Shown here: positions 1-9,070 of the stretch, in pieces
Layout: the number at the start of each line of letters is the position of its first letter
Position numbering within the stretch: position 1 is the stretch's first letter
NCBI RefSeq assembly: GCF_000244975.1
Contig: NZ_CM001440.1
Location: 4,200,325-4,264,324 of the forward strand
Length of the DNA stretch: 64,000 nucleotides
Direction of reading: 5' to 3'
Source of the DNA: Saccharomonospora cyanea NA-134
GTDB taxonomy: Bacteria; Actinomycetota; Actinomycetes; Mycobacteriales; Pseudonocardiaceae
Notes under the pieces: generated by a model
The model's database searches: none
What the model saw: the letters and a program-made list of their open reading frames with translations, nothing else
Told to the model about the DNA's origin: nothing
Made by a program: the position numbers and the translations under genes

Positions 1-2
1 AC

Positions 3-677
3 TACCCGTACGCCGAGAAGCTCCTCGGCGGCACGGCGCGACTGCCGGTCGAGCACATCTACGGCATCGACCTCCACGCGGTTCCCGAACTGCTCGACCT
101 CGGCAGCCCGGCCCGGCTCGCGGAAGGAGCCGCCCAACTCGCCGCGCACGAGCCCGCAGCGGTGGTGTGGGCGTGCACGAGCGGTAGTTTCGTCTACGGC
201 TGGGACGGTGCGCACACGCAGGTCGAGCAGCTCTCCGCCGCGGCGGGCGGGCTGCCCGCCTCCAGCACCTCGTTCGCGTTCGTCCGGGCCGCCAGGGCTC
301 TCGGTGTGCGCACGGTGGCCGTCGCCGCCAGCTACCCGGACGACGTGGCCGAGCTGTTCGTCGAGTTCCTCCGCCGTGGCGGTGTGGACGTCGTGGGCAT
401 GTCGAGTGCCGATATCGTCACTGCGGCCGAGGTCGGTCGGCTCTCCCCCGACGCCGTGGTGGAGCTGATCGCCGGCCGCGACCGGCCGGACGCCGACGCG
501 CTGCTCGTACCCGACACGGCCATGCGCACACTCGCGCTGGTCGACCTCCTCGAACAGCGTCTCGGCAAACCCGTCCTGACCGCCAACCAGGTGACCGTGT
601 GGGAGGGTCTGCGTCTCGTCGGTGACATCCCCACCGTGCCCGGACTGGGCACCCTGTTCCGAAGGAAAGGCACGTAG
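3..677 (+). CDS. Asp/Glu racemase / maleate cis-trans isomerase family protein (5' truncated by window edge)
   Basis: The frame is open from base 3 with no start codon in view, so the gene begins before the window. About 224 C-terminal residues are visible. The stretch VVWACTSGSF carries the conserved Cys-Thr-Ser-Gly context of the Asp/Glu/hydantoin racemase superfamily (maleate cis-trans isomerase, arylmalonate decarboxylase, EutA-like proteins), in which paired cysteines handle the substrate alpha proton. The C-terminal half has the expected TAxQVTVWExLR segment (LTANQVTVWEGLR). The enzyme is probably cytosolic and acts on a small dicarboxylate or amino-acid derivative; the substrate cannot be read from sequence. 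It ends 2 bases before the GntR regulator, so the two are cotranscribed and the regulator probably controls this pathway. Confidence 0.75.
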   Translation, partial: YPYAEKLLGGTARLPVEHIYGIDLHAVPELLDLGSPARLAEGAAQLAAHEPAAVVWACTSGSFVYGWDGAHTQVEQLSAAAGGLPASSTSFAFVRAARALGVRTVAVAASYPDDVAELFVEFLRRGGVDVVGMSSADIVTAAEVGRLSPDAVVELIAGRDRPDADALLVPDTAMRTLALVDLLEQRLGKPVLTANQVTVWEGLRLVGDIPTVPGLGTLFRRKGT

Positions 678-679
678 CC

Positions 680-1381
680 ATGCTGGCCGACATCGAACCC
701 GTCAACCGGGAGTCGACCGCGTCGATCATCGCCCGTCAGCTCCGGGACGCGATCATGACCGGCACCCTGCCACCGGGTACCCAGCTCGGCGAGGCGGAGC
801 TGGCCTCCCGGTTCGAGGTGTCACGCGGCCCGCTGCGTGAGGCCATGCAGCGGTTGGTTTCCGAAGGGCTGCTGCGCAGCGAACCGCATCGCGGCCTGTT
901 CGTGATCGACCTCGAACCCGACGACGTGCACGACATCTACTGGGCCCGCTCGGCCGTCGAGAGGGCGGCGGCCCAACGTGTCGTGCGCGGGCCCGACCGC
1001 GACCGCGTCGCCGACGTCCTCTCGGACGCGGTCGCCGCGATGGCCGAGGCCGACGAGCAGGACGACCCCACCGCGCTCAGCGAGGCCGATCTCGCCTTCC
1101 ACGAGGCGCTCATCGGGGCGGCGGGAAGCAGGCGGCTCGCGCGCATGGCCAGCACGCTGCTCATCGAGACCCGGATGTGTCTGTCCGCGCTGCAGAGCAC
1201 GTACCGGCGCAACTCCCAGGGCGTCGACGAGCGGATCGCCGAGCACAACCGCATCATCGAGGCCCTGCGTGACGGCGACGAGGAACTCCTGCTCGCGCTG
1301 CTGGAAGCGCACATGGAGGACGCCGTGCAACGCCTGGCGCCGGAGAAGAGCCTGGTCACGGGTGCCACCCCGGAGCCGTGA
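680..1381 (+). CDS. GntR family transcriptional regulator, FCD (FadR) subfamily
   Basis: The 233-residue protein has an N-terminal winged helix (about residues 8-75, with the GntR hallmark GTQLGEAELASRFEVSRGPLREAMQRL and then a wing ending in GLFVIDLEPDD) followed by an all-helical FCD ligand domain (about 85-215) with the metal/ligand-type positions FHEALI and EHNRIIEAL. FCD regulators usually bind small organic acids and repress catabolic genes. The ATG at 680 has a GGAAAGG-type ribosome site just upstream. It lies immediately downstream of the racemase-like gene. An ATTGT-TG-ACAAT site in the 8.86 kb divergent promoter would fit a GntR operator, but that link is inferred. The 3' end overlaps the convergent acetyltransferase by 26 bases. 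Confidence 0.88.
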   Translation: MLADIEPVNRESTASIIARQLRDAIMTGTLPPGTQLGEAELASRFEVSRGPLREAMQRLVSEGLLRSEPHRGLFVIDLEPDDVHDIYWARSAVERAAAQRVVRGPDRDRVADVLSDAVAAMAEADEQDDPTALSEADLAFHEALIGAAGSRRLARMASTLLIETRMCLSALQSTYRRNSQGVDERIAEHNRIIEALRDGDEELLLALLEAHMEDAVQRLAPEKSLVTGATPEP

Positions 1382-1898
1382 CGGCGGACGAGCGACGCAG
1401 GTCGCGGCGCATGGCGGCCCTTGGCCACCGATCAAGGCCACGTGCGGCCTCGTCCGCCCGGATCGCGCGCAGTTCGGGTCCCACTTCGGCGTCGGTCAGG
1501 TAGCGGAATCCGCAGCGCTGGTAGTAGGGGCCGTTCCACGGCACCTCGGTGAAGGTCGTCAGCGTCAGGGCTTCGACGTGCCGTCGGCGGGCCCACTGGG
1601 CGAGGTGTTCGACGAGTGCCCGGCCCAGGCGTCGCCTCGCGTGTGTGGGGCAGACCGAAACCTGCTCGATGTGCGCGGCACCGTCGACCATCGAGGCAAG
1701 CAGGTAGGCGGCCGGAACGTCGTCGTCGTCGACGTGGACCCACGCCCGGCCCGAGCGCTGGAACGCACGGAGAACGTCCAGGCCCGGTGGCTCGTCCTCG
1801 GCCACTGCCGACATGCCGAGGTCGGCGAACGGCGCTCCCGCCGCGCGCTCGATCTCCTGGCAGATCGTCAGGTCACCTTCTCGTGCTGCGCGTATCAC
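1356..1898 (-). CDS. GNAT family N-acetyltransferase
   Basis: The 180-residue protein begins VIRAAREGDL and has the GNAT core: the acetyl-CoA loop region VSVCPTHARRRLGRALVEHLAQWARRR (the R/Q-x-x-G/A equivalent is RRRLGRA) and a C-terminal PYYQRCGFRYL motif typical of the last beta strand. I chose the GTG at 1898 because a GGGAGG sequence lies 3 bases upstream. The same frame is open further upstream, but that would run into the P-type ATPase gene and has no GNAT-like sequence. Substrate unknown. It sits 47 bases downstream of the ATPase gene on the same strand and may share its transcript. Its 3' end overlaps the GntR gene tail to tail. Confidence 0.8.
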   Translation of the reverse strand: MIRAAREGDLTICQEIERAAGAPFADLGMSAVAEDEPPGLDVLRAFQRSGRAWVHVDDDDVPAAYLLASMVDGAAHIEQVSVCPTHARRRLGRALVEHLAQWARRRHVEALTLTTFTEVPWNGPYYQRCGFRYLTDAEVGPELRAIRADEAARGLDRWPRAAMRRDLRRSSAVTAPGWHP

Positions 1899-1945
1899 GA
1901 TCCTCCCTTTCCGGAACCAGCGCCGTCGGCGTCCGGGCGCCGGTC

Positions 1946-4900
1946 TCAGGAGGCCAGTGCTCCCAGCGCCGTGGCCGCGGCGGCACTGCCCACGGCCGTG
2001 GTCCAGCCCACCGGGCCGAGCGGCGTGCAACCGAAGAAGTGGCTCACCCCGGGAGTCTGCACCATGCCGGCCAGCACCGCCGCGGACCCGAGGCCGCTGG
2101 CGAGGACGGCAGGGCTGCGCCATCCCTCCGCGAGCGTCTGGGCGAGCTGTGTGCCGACCAGCGCCGCCAGCGCCACCGTGCTCGCCCTGCGCCTGCGCCC
2201 GGTGAATCTCGCCAGGGTCCAGGCGGCGGTCGCTCCCAGGGTGGTCGTGCCCGCCCGGACACCGATCTCGCTGTAGAGCGGCTTGCCGAGCGAACTCTCC
2301 GGTCCTTCCCGCAGCAGGTCGTCCACGGTGTCCCCCTCCGGTGGCCGGGAGGCGATCGCCATCGACGGCGCGAGGTCGGTGAGCAGGTTGACCAGCAGCA
2401 GTTGCCGCGCGTTCAGCGGTGAACGGCCGGTGAGCGCCGCACCGAGCACGTTGAACGCGATCTCACCGAGGTTGCCGCCGAGCAACACGCCGAGCGCCGA
2501 ACGCACCGACGCCCACATGGCCCGGCCCTCCACGAGCGCGGCGATGATCGTTTCGAGCTTGTCATCGGCCACCACGACGTCGGCCGCCGCGCGGGCCGCG
2601 GGCGTTCCCCTGCCCCCGAGGGCGATGCCCACGTCGGCGAGCCGGATGGCCGGTGCGTCGTTGGCACCGTCCCCCGTCATCGCGACCGTCCGGCCCAACG
2701 CGCGGTACGCCTCGACGATCCGCACCTTGTGCGCGGGCGTGCACCGCGCGATCACGTCGACCTCGGGCAGGATCTCCCGCAACCCGGCCTCGTCGAGCTC
2801 GTCCAACTCCGCACCGGTGATGACGTGGAGCCCGTCGTCGTGGCCGTTGATCTCCGCGGCGATCGCCTCGCCTGTCGCCGGATGGTCACCGGTCAGCATG
2901 ACGATGTGGACGCCCGCGTCGCGCAGGCGGGCGGCGGCCGGTGCGGCGCTGCCGCGCACCGGGTCGGCGATGGCGAGGAACCCGAGGAACCGCAGCCCCG
3001 TCACGGAGTCCTCGTCCCACCCGGTCTCCGGCGAGTCACCCTCGATCGGTCGTTCGGCCACGGCCAGGACCCGGTGGCCGGCCTGCGCGAGTGTCCGCAG
3101 CCGGGCGGACAGGCGCCTGCGCGTCCGCGCGTCGACGTCGCACCGGGGCAGCACCTCCTCCGGAGCGCCCTTCACGCTGAGCAGCAGCCCCTTTCGGGTG
3201 CGGCCCACCGTGGCGTGGAAACCGCGGGAGGGTTCGAACGGCACCGTCGCGAACTCCCGCCAGCCCGAGGCTCCCGACCCCGCGGTGATGGCGAGTCTCG
3301 CGCCGGCCTCCGCCACGGCTCGGTCGGTGGCGTGCGGCAGTTCTTCGGGAACGTCGGAGTGGGGGGTCGCCCGCAGCGCCGCGGCCAGCACGGGCCGCAG
3401 CGACTCGGTCAGGGTGTCCACACGCGACCGCACGTGTCCGTCGTCCACCTCGCTGACGCTGAGCCTGCCCTCGGTGAGCGTGCCCGTCTTGTCGAAGCAG
3501 AGCACGTCCACCCGGCCGAGCGCCTCGATGCTGCGGGGATTGCGTACGAGTGCTCCGAGCTCGGCGAGTCGCCGCGCCGCCGCCAACTGCGCCGCGTTGA
3601 CGAGGAACGGCAGCCCCTCGGGCACCGACGCCACGGCGAGGTTCACGGCCGCGCCCATGCTCTCGCGCAACGGCACTCCCCGCAGCAGCCCCGAACCGGC
3701 GACCGCGGCCGCCGATCCGACCGCCAGCGGCAGACTGCGCTGGGTCAGTTCGGTGAGCCGTGACTCGACACCGGTCGTGGGAGCGGCTTCCCTCGCGGTG
3801 GCCATGCTGCGCCCGGCCTGCGTGTCGTCGCCCACGGCCACCACCACGGCCGTCGCCTGCCCGGCCGCCACGGTGGTGCCCTCGTAGACCATCGACGAGC
3901 GTTCGGCCACCTCCGACGCCACTACAGGCGCCTGCGTCTTGGCCACGGGCAGTGACTCCCCGGTGAGGGAGGACTCGTCCACCTCGAAACCGCTTGCCTC
4001 CACGACCCGGCAGTCGGCGGGCACCACGTCGCCCGCCGTGAGGGCCACGAGGTCGCCGGGCACGAGGTCCTCGGCGGTCAGCACCCGTTCGTCCCCGTCC
4101 CGCACCACGGTCGCGCTCACCGACGAGCGCCGCAGCAGGTCGGCGAGCCTGCGCTCGGTGCCGAGCTGTTGGAGGCTACCGACCAGCGCGGAGATCCCGA
4201 CCACCGCCGCCACCAGCCCGGCGTCCGTCGGCGATCCCACGGCCGCCGACAACGCGGCGCCTCCCGCCAGCACGGGCGTCAACGGGTTGGCCAGCTCGGC
4301 GAGGAACGCGCTGCCGAAGCTCGTACCCAGCTCGCGCCCGCCTCCGCGTTCGACCTTCCTGCGGGCGGCCTCCCGTTCGGTCAGCCCGCCGTCCGAGCAG
4401 GACAGCCGTTCGAGCACGGCGGTCACCGGCATGGCGTGCCACGGCACCGTGTCGGCGACCTCCACGGCACGCGGTTCCCGCAGGCGTGCCGCGTGTCTGC
4501 GGGCGTTGACCAACGCGATGGCCGCACCGGCGTTGACGGCGTGCATCGCCCGACTGGTGGGGTTGGTCCGGCCACCACGCAACGCCGCGACCATGCCGAC
4601 CCCCGAGGCGGTCTGGCTGATGCGGACGCTCTGGGCGTTCATGGTCTTCATCGCGCCGACGGCCTCGATGAGCAACGCCGCCGTCCCGAGGTCCGTGCCC
4701 ACCAGCACGTGCGCGCCCCACGGCTGCGGCTGCCCTTCGAGCTGCACTCCCGCCCCGCAGTCCGCCATGGCGAGCGCGCGGCAGTCACCGGACACCAGCA
4801 GCACGCCGTGACCACGGCGCTGGAGGTCCCGCACCGCGTCCACCGGATCGTCGGTCTCGTGCACGGGAAGTCTGCTGTGCTGGGCGGCCAGTGACAGCAG

Positions 4901-6226
4901 GTGAGCGCCGGGAAGCATCTCGTTCCGCAGTCCCAGGACCGCGTGCAGGCGGCGGCCCCGGCCGAGCCCGAGCACCCGCGCGGTGCCTCGCCGGGCGAGA
5001 CGCTCACGCTCCTGTTCCCCACGAGATCCGTCGAGTTCCCGGCCGTCCACGGGCCCCAGCCACCAGTCGCCGTCGGTGACCTCGGTTTCCGCCCGCTCCC
5101 CCGTCCCGAAGAGCCGCCAGGCCCGCTCGGCCACCTCGTGCGGATCGGCGTCCGGCAGCGCGACGAGATCCGACAGGGCGAGCCTGCCCGTGCTCAACGC
5201 GGCACGGTCGAGCACCACCGCGTCGACACAGTCCAGGTGGCGCAGCACGGAACGGTCCATGACCACCGTCCCTCGCCTGCCGAGCGCGCGCCCCAGCGCG
5301 CTGCCGAACGCCGACCTTCCCGTCTCGGCCGCCTTCGGCATCGTCGCCAGGCCCACGGCCAGTGCCTTGCGCGGCCCCAGGAACGGCAACGCCGCCGTGC
5401 CTGCCACGAGGCCCGCCCGCAACGCCGTCCGCTGGTAGCGCTCGACCTCCCCCTCCCTGGGCGGCCTCGCCGTCGGCAACACCTCCGCAGCCACCGCGTC
5501 CGGGCCCGTCACCACGTCCTTCTCGACGTTCCACCACGCACGCCACAGTGCCCGGGCCTCCCGCCACTGGCCCACCCGCTGCACCACGTCCAGCACGATG
5601 CCCTCGTTGCCCGCCGCGAGTCCCTGCGTGACCGCTCCCGTCATCGACGTGAGCGAATCGGCTCTGGTGTGACTGCGGGCACGGCGGGCCACGACGTCCT
5701 TGGCGGCCGGGTGGTGTTCGGCCACGCCGATGAGCGCGGCCACCTCCGGGGGCAGCGGTGCCCACGGGGCGATCCGGGTGAGCAGGGACATCACGAAGCC
5801 GAGCAGGTCGACGGCCAGGGTCGGGACCACCCGCGTGCCGCGCAGGCCGTCGGCCGGGTGCTGGATCTCGTCCTCCGCGGCCTCGTCGTCGGGTGCGGCC
5901 GGGGTGCTGCCGGCCCTGCGAACGATCGCCGCGATCTCCGAGGGCCGGGGCCGGGGTTCGGTCACGGCCACGCACAGCCGCGACGAAGGGCCGTTGACCC
6001 GGGCCCACGCCACTCCCGGATGAGCCTCGACGGCGCGTTCGATACGCCGGGCGATCCGCGCACCGCCCTCACCGTGGATGCCGTGGACGTCGACGTAGAG
6101 GTGGTCCGAACCCGCCACCACGCGGGGCGGGGGCGTGCCCACGAGCGACACGACGCCGCGCGCGGTGCCGACGGCGGCTCCCACGACGGACAGCGGCCCC
6201 GGCAGGGGGACACCGAACACCCTCAT
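1946..6226 (-). CDS. Large cation-transporting P-type ATPase, CtpI-like
   Basis: A membrane pump of about 1,426 residues, far longer than the usual 700-900. Counting from the possible GTG at 6244, the C-terminal two thirds form an active P-type ATPase: actuator TGES at about 761, the M4 motif PEGLP at about 875, the phosphorylation site DKTGTLT at about 918, TGDHPATG, and the hinge TGDGANDAPAIRLAD. PEGLP without a CPC metal motif points to a P2-like (Ca/Na/K) rather than heavy-metal pump. The N-terminal 600 residues hold an HMA-like fold lacking CxxC (about 45-110) and a decayed second ATPase half, with VDAVVLDRAALSTGRL at about 340-354 where DKTGT would stand. This architecture recalls mycobacterial CtpI. 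The start is uncertain: I prefer ATG 6226 over GTG 6244. Confidence 0.85.
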   Translation of the reverse strand: MRVFGVPLPGPLSVVGAAVGTARGVVSLVGTPPPRVVAGSDHLYVDVHGIHGEGGARIARRIERAVEAHPGVAWARVNGPSSRLCVAVTEPRPRPSEIAAIVRRAGSTPAAPDDEAAEDEIQHPADGLRGTRVVPTLAVDLLGFVMSLLTRIAPWAPLPPEVAALIGVAEHHPAAKDVVARRARSHTRADSLTSMTGAVTQGLAAGNEGIVLDVVQRVGQWREARALWRAWWNVEKDVVTGPDAVAAEVLPTARPPREGEVERYQRTALRAGLVAGTAALPFLGPRKALAVGLATMPKAAETGRSAFGSALGRALGRRGTVVMDRSVLRHLDCVDAVVLDRAALSTGRLALSDLVALPDADPHEVAERAWRLFGTGERAETEVTDGDWWLGPVDGRELDGSRGEQERERLARRGTARVLGLGRGRRLHAVLGLRNEMLPGAHLLSLAAQHSRLPVHETDDPVDAVRDLQRRGHGVLLVSGDCRALAMADCGAGVQLEGQPQPWGAHVLVGTDLGTAALLIEAVGAMKTMNAQSVRISQTASGVGMVAALRGGRTNPTSRAMHAVNAGAAIALVNARRHAARLREPRAVEVADTVPWHAMPVTAVLERLSCSDGGLTEREAARRKVERGGGRELGTSFGSAFLAELANPLTPVLAGGAALSAAVGSPTDAGLVAAVVGISALVGSLQQLGTERRLADLLRRSSVSATVVRDGDERVLTAEDLVPGDLVALTAGDVVPADCRVVEASGFEVDESSLTGESLPVAKTQAPVVASEVAERSSMVYEGTTVAAGQATAVVVAVGDDTQAGRSMATAREAAPTTGVESRLTELTQRSLPLAVGSAAAVAGSGLLRGVPLRESMGAAVNLAVASVPEGLPFLVNAAQLAAARRLAELGALVRNPRSIEALGRVDVLCFDKTGTLTEGRLSVSEVDDGHVRSRVDTLTESLRPVLAAALRATPHSDVPEELPHATDRAVAEAGARLAITAGSGASGWREFATVPFEPSRGFHATVGRTRKGLLLSVKGAPEEVLPRCDVDARTRRRLSARLRTLAQAGHRVLAVAERPIEGDSPETGWDEDSVTGLRFLGFLAIADPVRGSAAPAAARLRDAGVHIVMLTGDHPATGEAIAAEINGHDDGLHVITGAELDELDEAGLREILPEVDVIARCTPAHKVRIVEAYRALGRTVAMTGDGANDAPAIRLADVGIALGGRGTPAARAAADVVVADDKLETIIAALVEGRAMWASVRSALGVLLGGNLGEIAFNVLGAALTGRSPLNARQLLLVNLLTDLAPSMAIASRPPEGDTVDDLLREGPESSLGKPLYSEIGVRAGTTTLGATAAWTLARFTGRRRRASTVALAALVGTQLAQTLAEGWRSPAVLASGLGSAAVLAGMVQTPGVSHFFGCTPLGPVGWTTAVGSAAAATALGALAS

Positions 6227-6282
6227 GAAGCGCAGGGTGCCCACTCCCGCCGGACTGACACCCGCCGCAGGTCCGCCGCGTG

Positions 6283-7350
6283 CTAAACGGCCTCGGCGAT
6301 GGCGGTGCCGAGCTGCTCCGTCGTGGCCTCGCCCCCGAGGTCGGGAGTCGCCACGCGCCCCTCGGCCAGCACCTTCTCGACGGCCGCGTCGACCGCCCGC
6401 GCGGCCTCGGTCTCACCGAGGTGTTCGAGCATCATCGCGCCCGCGAGGATCTGCGCCACCGGGTTCGCGATGCCCTTTCCCGCGATGTCCGGGGCGCTGC
6501 CGTGCACGGCCTCGAACATCGACGGGTGCGTGCGCTCCGGGTTGATGTTGCCGGAGGGGGCCATGCCGAGTCCGCCCGTCACCGCCGCTGCGAGGTCGCT
6601 CAGGATGTCGCCGAACAGGTTGGACGCCACGATCACGTCCAGCCGTTCCGGCTGCTGCACCACCCTCGCGGCGAGCGCGTCGATATGGCACTGCTCGGCC
6701 GCCACGTCCGGGTACTCGGCGGCGACGAGTTCGAAGACCTCGTCCCAGAACGGCATCGTGTGGATGATGCCGTTCGACTTGGTCGCCGAGCAGACACGCT
6801 TCGACCGGGTGCGGGCCAGCTCGAACGCGTACCGGATGATGCGCTCCACCCCGACGCGGGTGAACACCGACTCCTGGAGCACGAACTCCCCCGGCTGCCC
6901 CTGGTTGTGCCTGCCGCCGAGCGTGGAGTACTCGCCCTCGGAGTTCTCGCGGACGATGACCATCTCCAGCTCGTCGGCCGTACGGTTCGCCAGCACCGAC
7001 GTGGTGCCGGGCAGCAACCGCACCGGGCGGAGGTTGACGTACTGCGAGAACGCACGTCGCAGCGGGATCAGCAGACCCCACAGCGAGACGTGGTCCGGGA
7101 CGCCGGGGAACCCGACCGCGCCCAGCAGGATCGAGTCGAAGCCGGACAGCGTCGACACGCCGTCCTCCGGCATCATCGCGCCCGTGTCGCTGTAGCGCTC
7201 GCAGCTGTAGTCGAACTCCGTCCAGCGCAGCGCGAAGCCGTGTTCGGCCGCCGCCGCGTCGAGCACTCTGCGTGCCTCGACGGTGACGTCCACACCGATG
7301 CCGTCGCCGGGGATGGTGGCGATCTCGTAGGTCCTCACCGGCGCACTCAC
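6283..7350 (-). CDS. Tartrate/D-malate/3-isopropylmalate-type NAD-dependent decarboxylating dehydrogenase
   Basis: The 355-residue protein of the isocitrate/isopropylmalate dehydrogenase family opens with the typical YEIATIPGDGIGVDVTVEARRVLDAA. It contains the NAD-binding/metal region (MFEAVHGSAPDIAGKGIANPVAQILAGAMML), the substrate arginines (LRPVRLLPG) and the ENSEGEYS segment. The LRPVRLLPGTTSVLAN and GGRHNQGQPGEF details resemble tartrate/D-malate dehydrogenases (TtuC, DmlA) more than biosynthetic LeuB, so oxidation of a 2-hydroxy dicarboxylate is the likelier role. The GTG start at 7350 overlaps the stop of the upstream aldehyde dehydrogenase in a GTGA junction, so the two are translationally coupled. 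Confidence 0.82.
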   Translation of the reverse strand: MSAPVRTYEIATIPGDGIGVDVTVEARRVLDAAAAEHGFALRWTEFDYSCERYSDTGAMMPEDGVSTLSGFDSILLGAVGFPGVPDHVSLWGLLIPLRRAFSQYVNLRPVRLLPGTTSVLANRTADELEMVIVRENSEGEYSTLGGRHNQGQPGEFVLQESVFTRVGVERIIRYAFELARTRSKRVCSATKSNGIIHTMPFWDEVFELVAAEYPDVAAEQCHIDALAARVVQQPERLDVIVASNLFGDILSDLAAAVTGGLGMAPSGNINPERTHPSMFEAVHGSAPDIAGKGIANPVAQILAGAMMLEHLGETEAARAVDAAVEKVLAEGRVATPDLGGEATTEQLGTAIAEAV

Positions 7351-8810
7351 AGGCTCACCGCGACGTACTTGGTCTCCAGGAACTCGTCGATGCCGACGGT
7401 GCCGCCCTCCCGCCCCAGGCCGGACTGCTTGACACCGCCGAACGGTGCCGCGGGGTTCGACACGATGCCCTGGTTCAGGCCCACCATGCCCGTCTCCAAT
7501 CGCTCGCTGACACGCAGGGCGCGCTTGACGTCGTTGGTGTAGACGTACCCGACGAGCCCGTACTCGGTGTCGTTCGCGGCGGCGAGGGCCTCCTCCTCCG
7601 TGTCGAACACCGAGATCGGCGCGACGGGGCCGAAGATCTCCTCGCGGGACATGCGCGCGTCGGCGGGCACGCGGGTGAGCACGGTCGGCTGGTAGAAGTT
7701 GCCCGGCCCGTCCACGGTCGCGCCGCCGGTCAGCACCTCGGCACCGCGCCTGGCCGCGTCCTCGACGAGTTCGCCCACCTTGGTCACGGCATCGTGGTCG
7801 ATCAGCGGGCCGACCACGACGCCCTCCTCCGTGCCACGGCCGATGGGCAACGCGGACATGCGCTCGGTCAGCCTGCGGGCGAACTCGTCGGCCACACCGC
7901 GCTGCACGTAGAAACGGTTGGCCGCCGTGCACGCCTCACCGATGTTGCGCATCTTGGCCTGCATGGCGCCTTCCACGGCGGCGTCGAGGTCGGCGTCGTC
8001 GAACACCAGAAACGGCGCGTTGCCCCCCAGTTCCATCGATGTGCGCAGCACCTTGTCGGCGCACTGCTCCAGCAGGAGCCTGCCGACCGCCGTCGAGCCG
8101 GTGAACGACAGCTTGCGGGCCCTGCCGTCACGGATGAGCGGCTCCATCACGCCACCCGCGTCGGACGTGGTGACGACGTTGAGGACGCCGTCGGGCAGTC
8201 CCGCGTCGGCGAGGATCCGCGCCAGCGCCAGCATGGACAGCGGCGTCTGCTCGGCGGGCTTGACGACCATGGTGCAGCCCGCCGCCACGGCCGGACCGAT
8301 CTTGCGCGTGCCCATCGCCATCGGGAAGTTCCACGGCGTGATGAGCAGGGACGGCCCCACTGGCTGCTTGGTGACGAGGAACCGGCCGCTGCCGTTGGGA
8401 GCCACGGCGTACCCGCCGTCGATGCGCACCGCCTCCTCGGCGAACCAGCGGAAGAACTCCGCGGCGTAGGCGACCTCGCCGCGGGACTCCGCCAGCGGCT
8501 TGCCCATCTCGAGGGTCATCAGCAGGGCCAGTTCCTCCTGGCGCGCCAACAGCGCGTCGTAGGCCCTGCGCAGGATCTCACCTCGCTCCCTCGGCGGGTG
8601 GGCCGCCCACTCCGCCTGCGCCGAGACGGCGGCGTCCAGAGCCGCCATGCCGTCCGAGGCGGAGGCATCGGCCACCTCGCAGAGCACCGCCCCCGTCGCC
8701 GGGTCGTGCACGGGGAACGTCGCGCCACTGGTGGCGGGCGTCCACTTGCCGCCGATGAACAGCTCCTTGGTGACGGCGTCCACCACGCCCGACTCGGTCA
8801 CCGCGCTCAT
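7347..8810 (-). CDS. gabD: NAD(P)-dependent succinate-semialdehyde-type aldehyde dehydrogenase
   Basis: The 487-residue protein shows the full ALDH layout: the LLITPWNFPMAM cofactor motif, KPAEQTPLSMLAL, the Rossmann SFTGSTAVGRLL, the general base in MELGGNAPFLVF, the catalytic cysteine in NIGEACTAANRF, and EEIFGPVAPI. These match the GabD clade, which oxidises succinate semialdehyde to succinate, but related semialdehydes are possible. The ATG at 8810 has AGGGAG upstream. It is the first gene of a two-gene operon with the dehydrogenase at 6283-7350 and is divergent from a class III aminotransferase, so a transaminate-then-oxidise route is a natural reading. Confidence 0.87.
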   Translation of the reverse strand: MSAVTESGVVDAVTKELFIGGKWTPATSGATFPVHDPATGAVLCEVADASASDGMAALDAAVSAQAEWAAHPPRERGEILRRAYDALLARQEELALLMTLEMGKPLAESRGEVAYAAEFFRWFAEEAVRIDGGYAVAPNGSGRFLVTKQPVGPSLLITPWNFPMAMGTRKIGPAVAAGCTMVVKPAEQTPLSMLALARILADAGLPDGVLNVVTTSDAGGVMEPLIRDGRARKLSFTGSTAVGRLLLEQCADKVLRTSMELGGNAPFLVFDDADLDAAVEGAMQAKMRNIGEACTAANRFYVQRGVADEFARRLTERMSALPIGRGTEEGVVVGPLIDHDAVTKVGELVEDAARRGAEVLTGGATVDGPGNFYQPTVLTRVPADARMSREEIFGPVAPISVFDTEEEALAAANDTEYGLVGYVYTNDVKRALRVSERLETGMVGLNQGIVSNPAAPFGGVKQSGLGREGGTVGIDEFLETKYVAVSL

Positions 8811-8862
8811 GAAGACTCCCTGCTGTCGCTGATTGCGCCGCTGCGAGCGCCATGCTACGAAT

Positions 8863-8874
8863 ATTGTTGACAAT
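8863..8874. promoter_or_regulatory. Candidate GntR-type operator ATTGT-TG-ACAAT
   Basis: Perfect 5-bp arms ATTGT and ACAAT around a TG centre lie about 50 bases upstream of the gabD start, in the divergent gabD/aminotransferase promoter region (8811-9087). The GntR-FCD regulator at 680-1381 is the nearest regulator with this operator style. The assignment is inferred. Confidence 0.45.
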
Positions 8875-8950
8875 CTACAACCCCGAGGGTGACACGACCG
8901 CGACACATGCGGGGCTCCCCTCACGACCGAGGTGAGCACACCCTCACCCC

Positions 8951-9070
8951 CGATGTCCAACACCGTCCACCGCCGTCCAACTCCGTCCAACTCCGTCCAC
9001 CGCCGTCCGACCCCGTTCACCGCCGTCCGACCCCGTTCACCGCCGTCCGACCCCGTTCACCGCCGCGTCC
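8951..9070. repeat. Tandem repeat with exact 10-bp period in the aminotransferase leader
   Basis: Twelve consecutive 10-base blocks follow a CNCCGTCCAC/CCCCGTTCAC pattern. The last six full blocks (9001-9060) are three identical 20-base copies of CGCCGTCCGACCCCGTTCAC, and the blocks before (8951-9000) are diverged versions. The array ends a few bases before the ribosome site of the aminotransferase. The period is close to one DNA helical turn, so the GTCC cores fall on one DNA face. It is not CRISPR-like, because there are no spacers. Confidence 0.85.

Noticed and set aside
2283-3887. Long open plus-strand frame (534 codons) across the P-type ATPase gene
   Set aside because: It is antisense to clear ATPase motifs, with Ser/Arg/Pro-rich low-information sequence; an effect of high GC at third positions.
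8951-9070. CRISPR array
   Set aside because: The repeats are contiguous with no unique spacers, and no cas genes are in the window.
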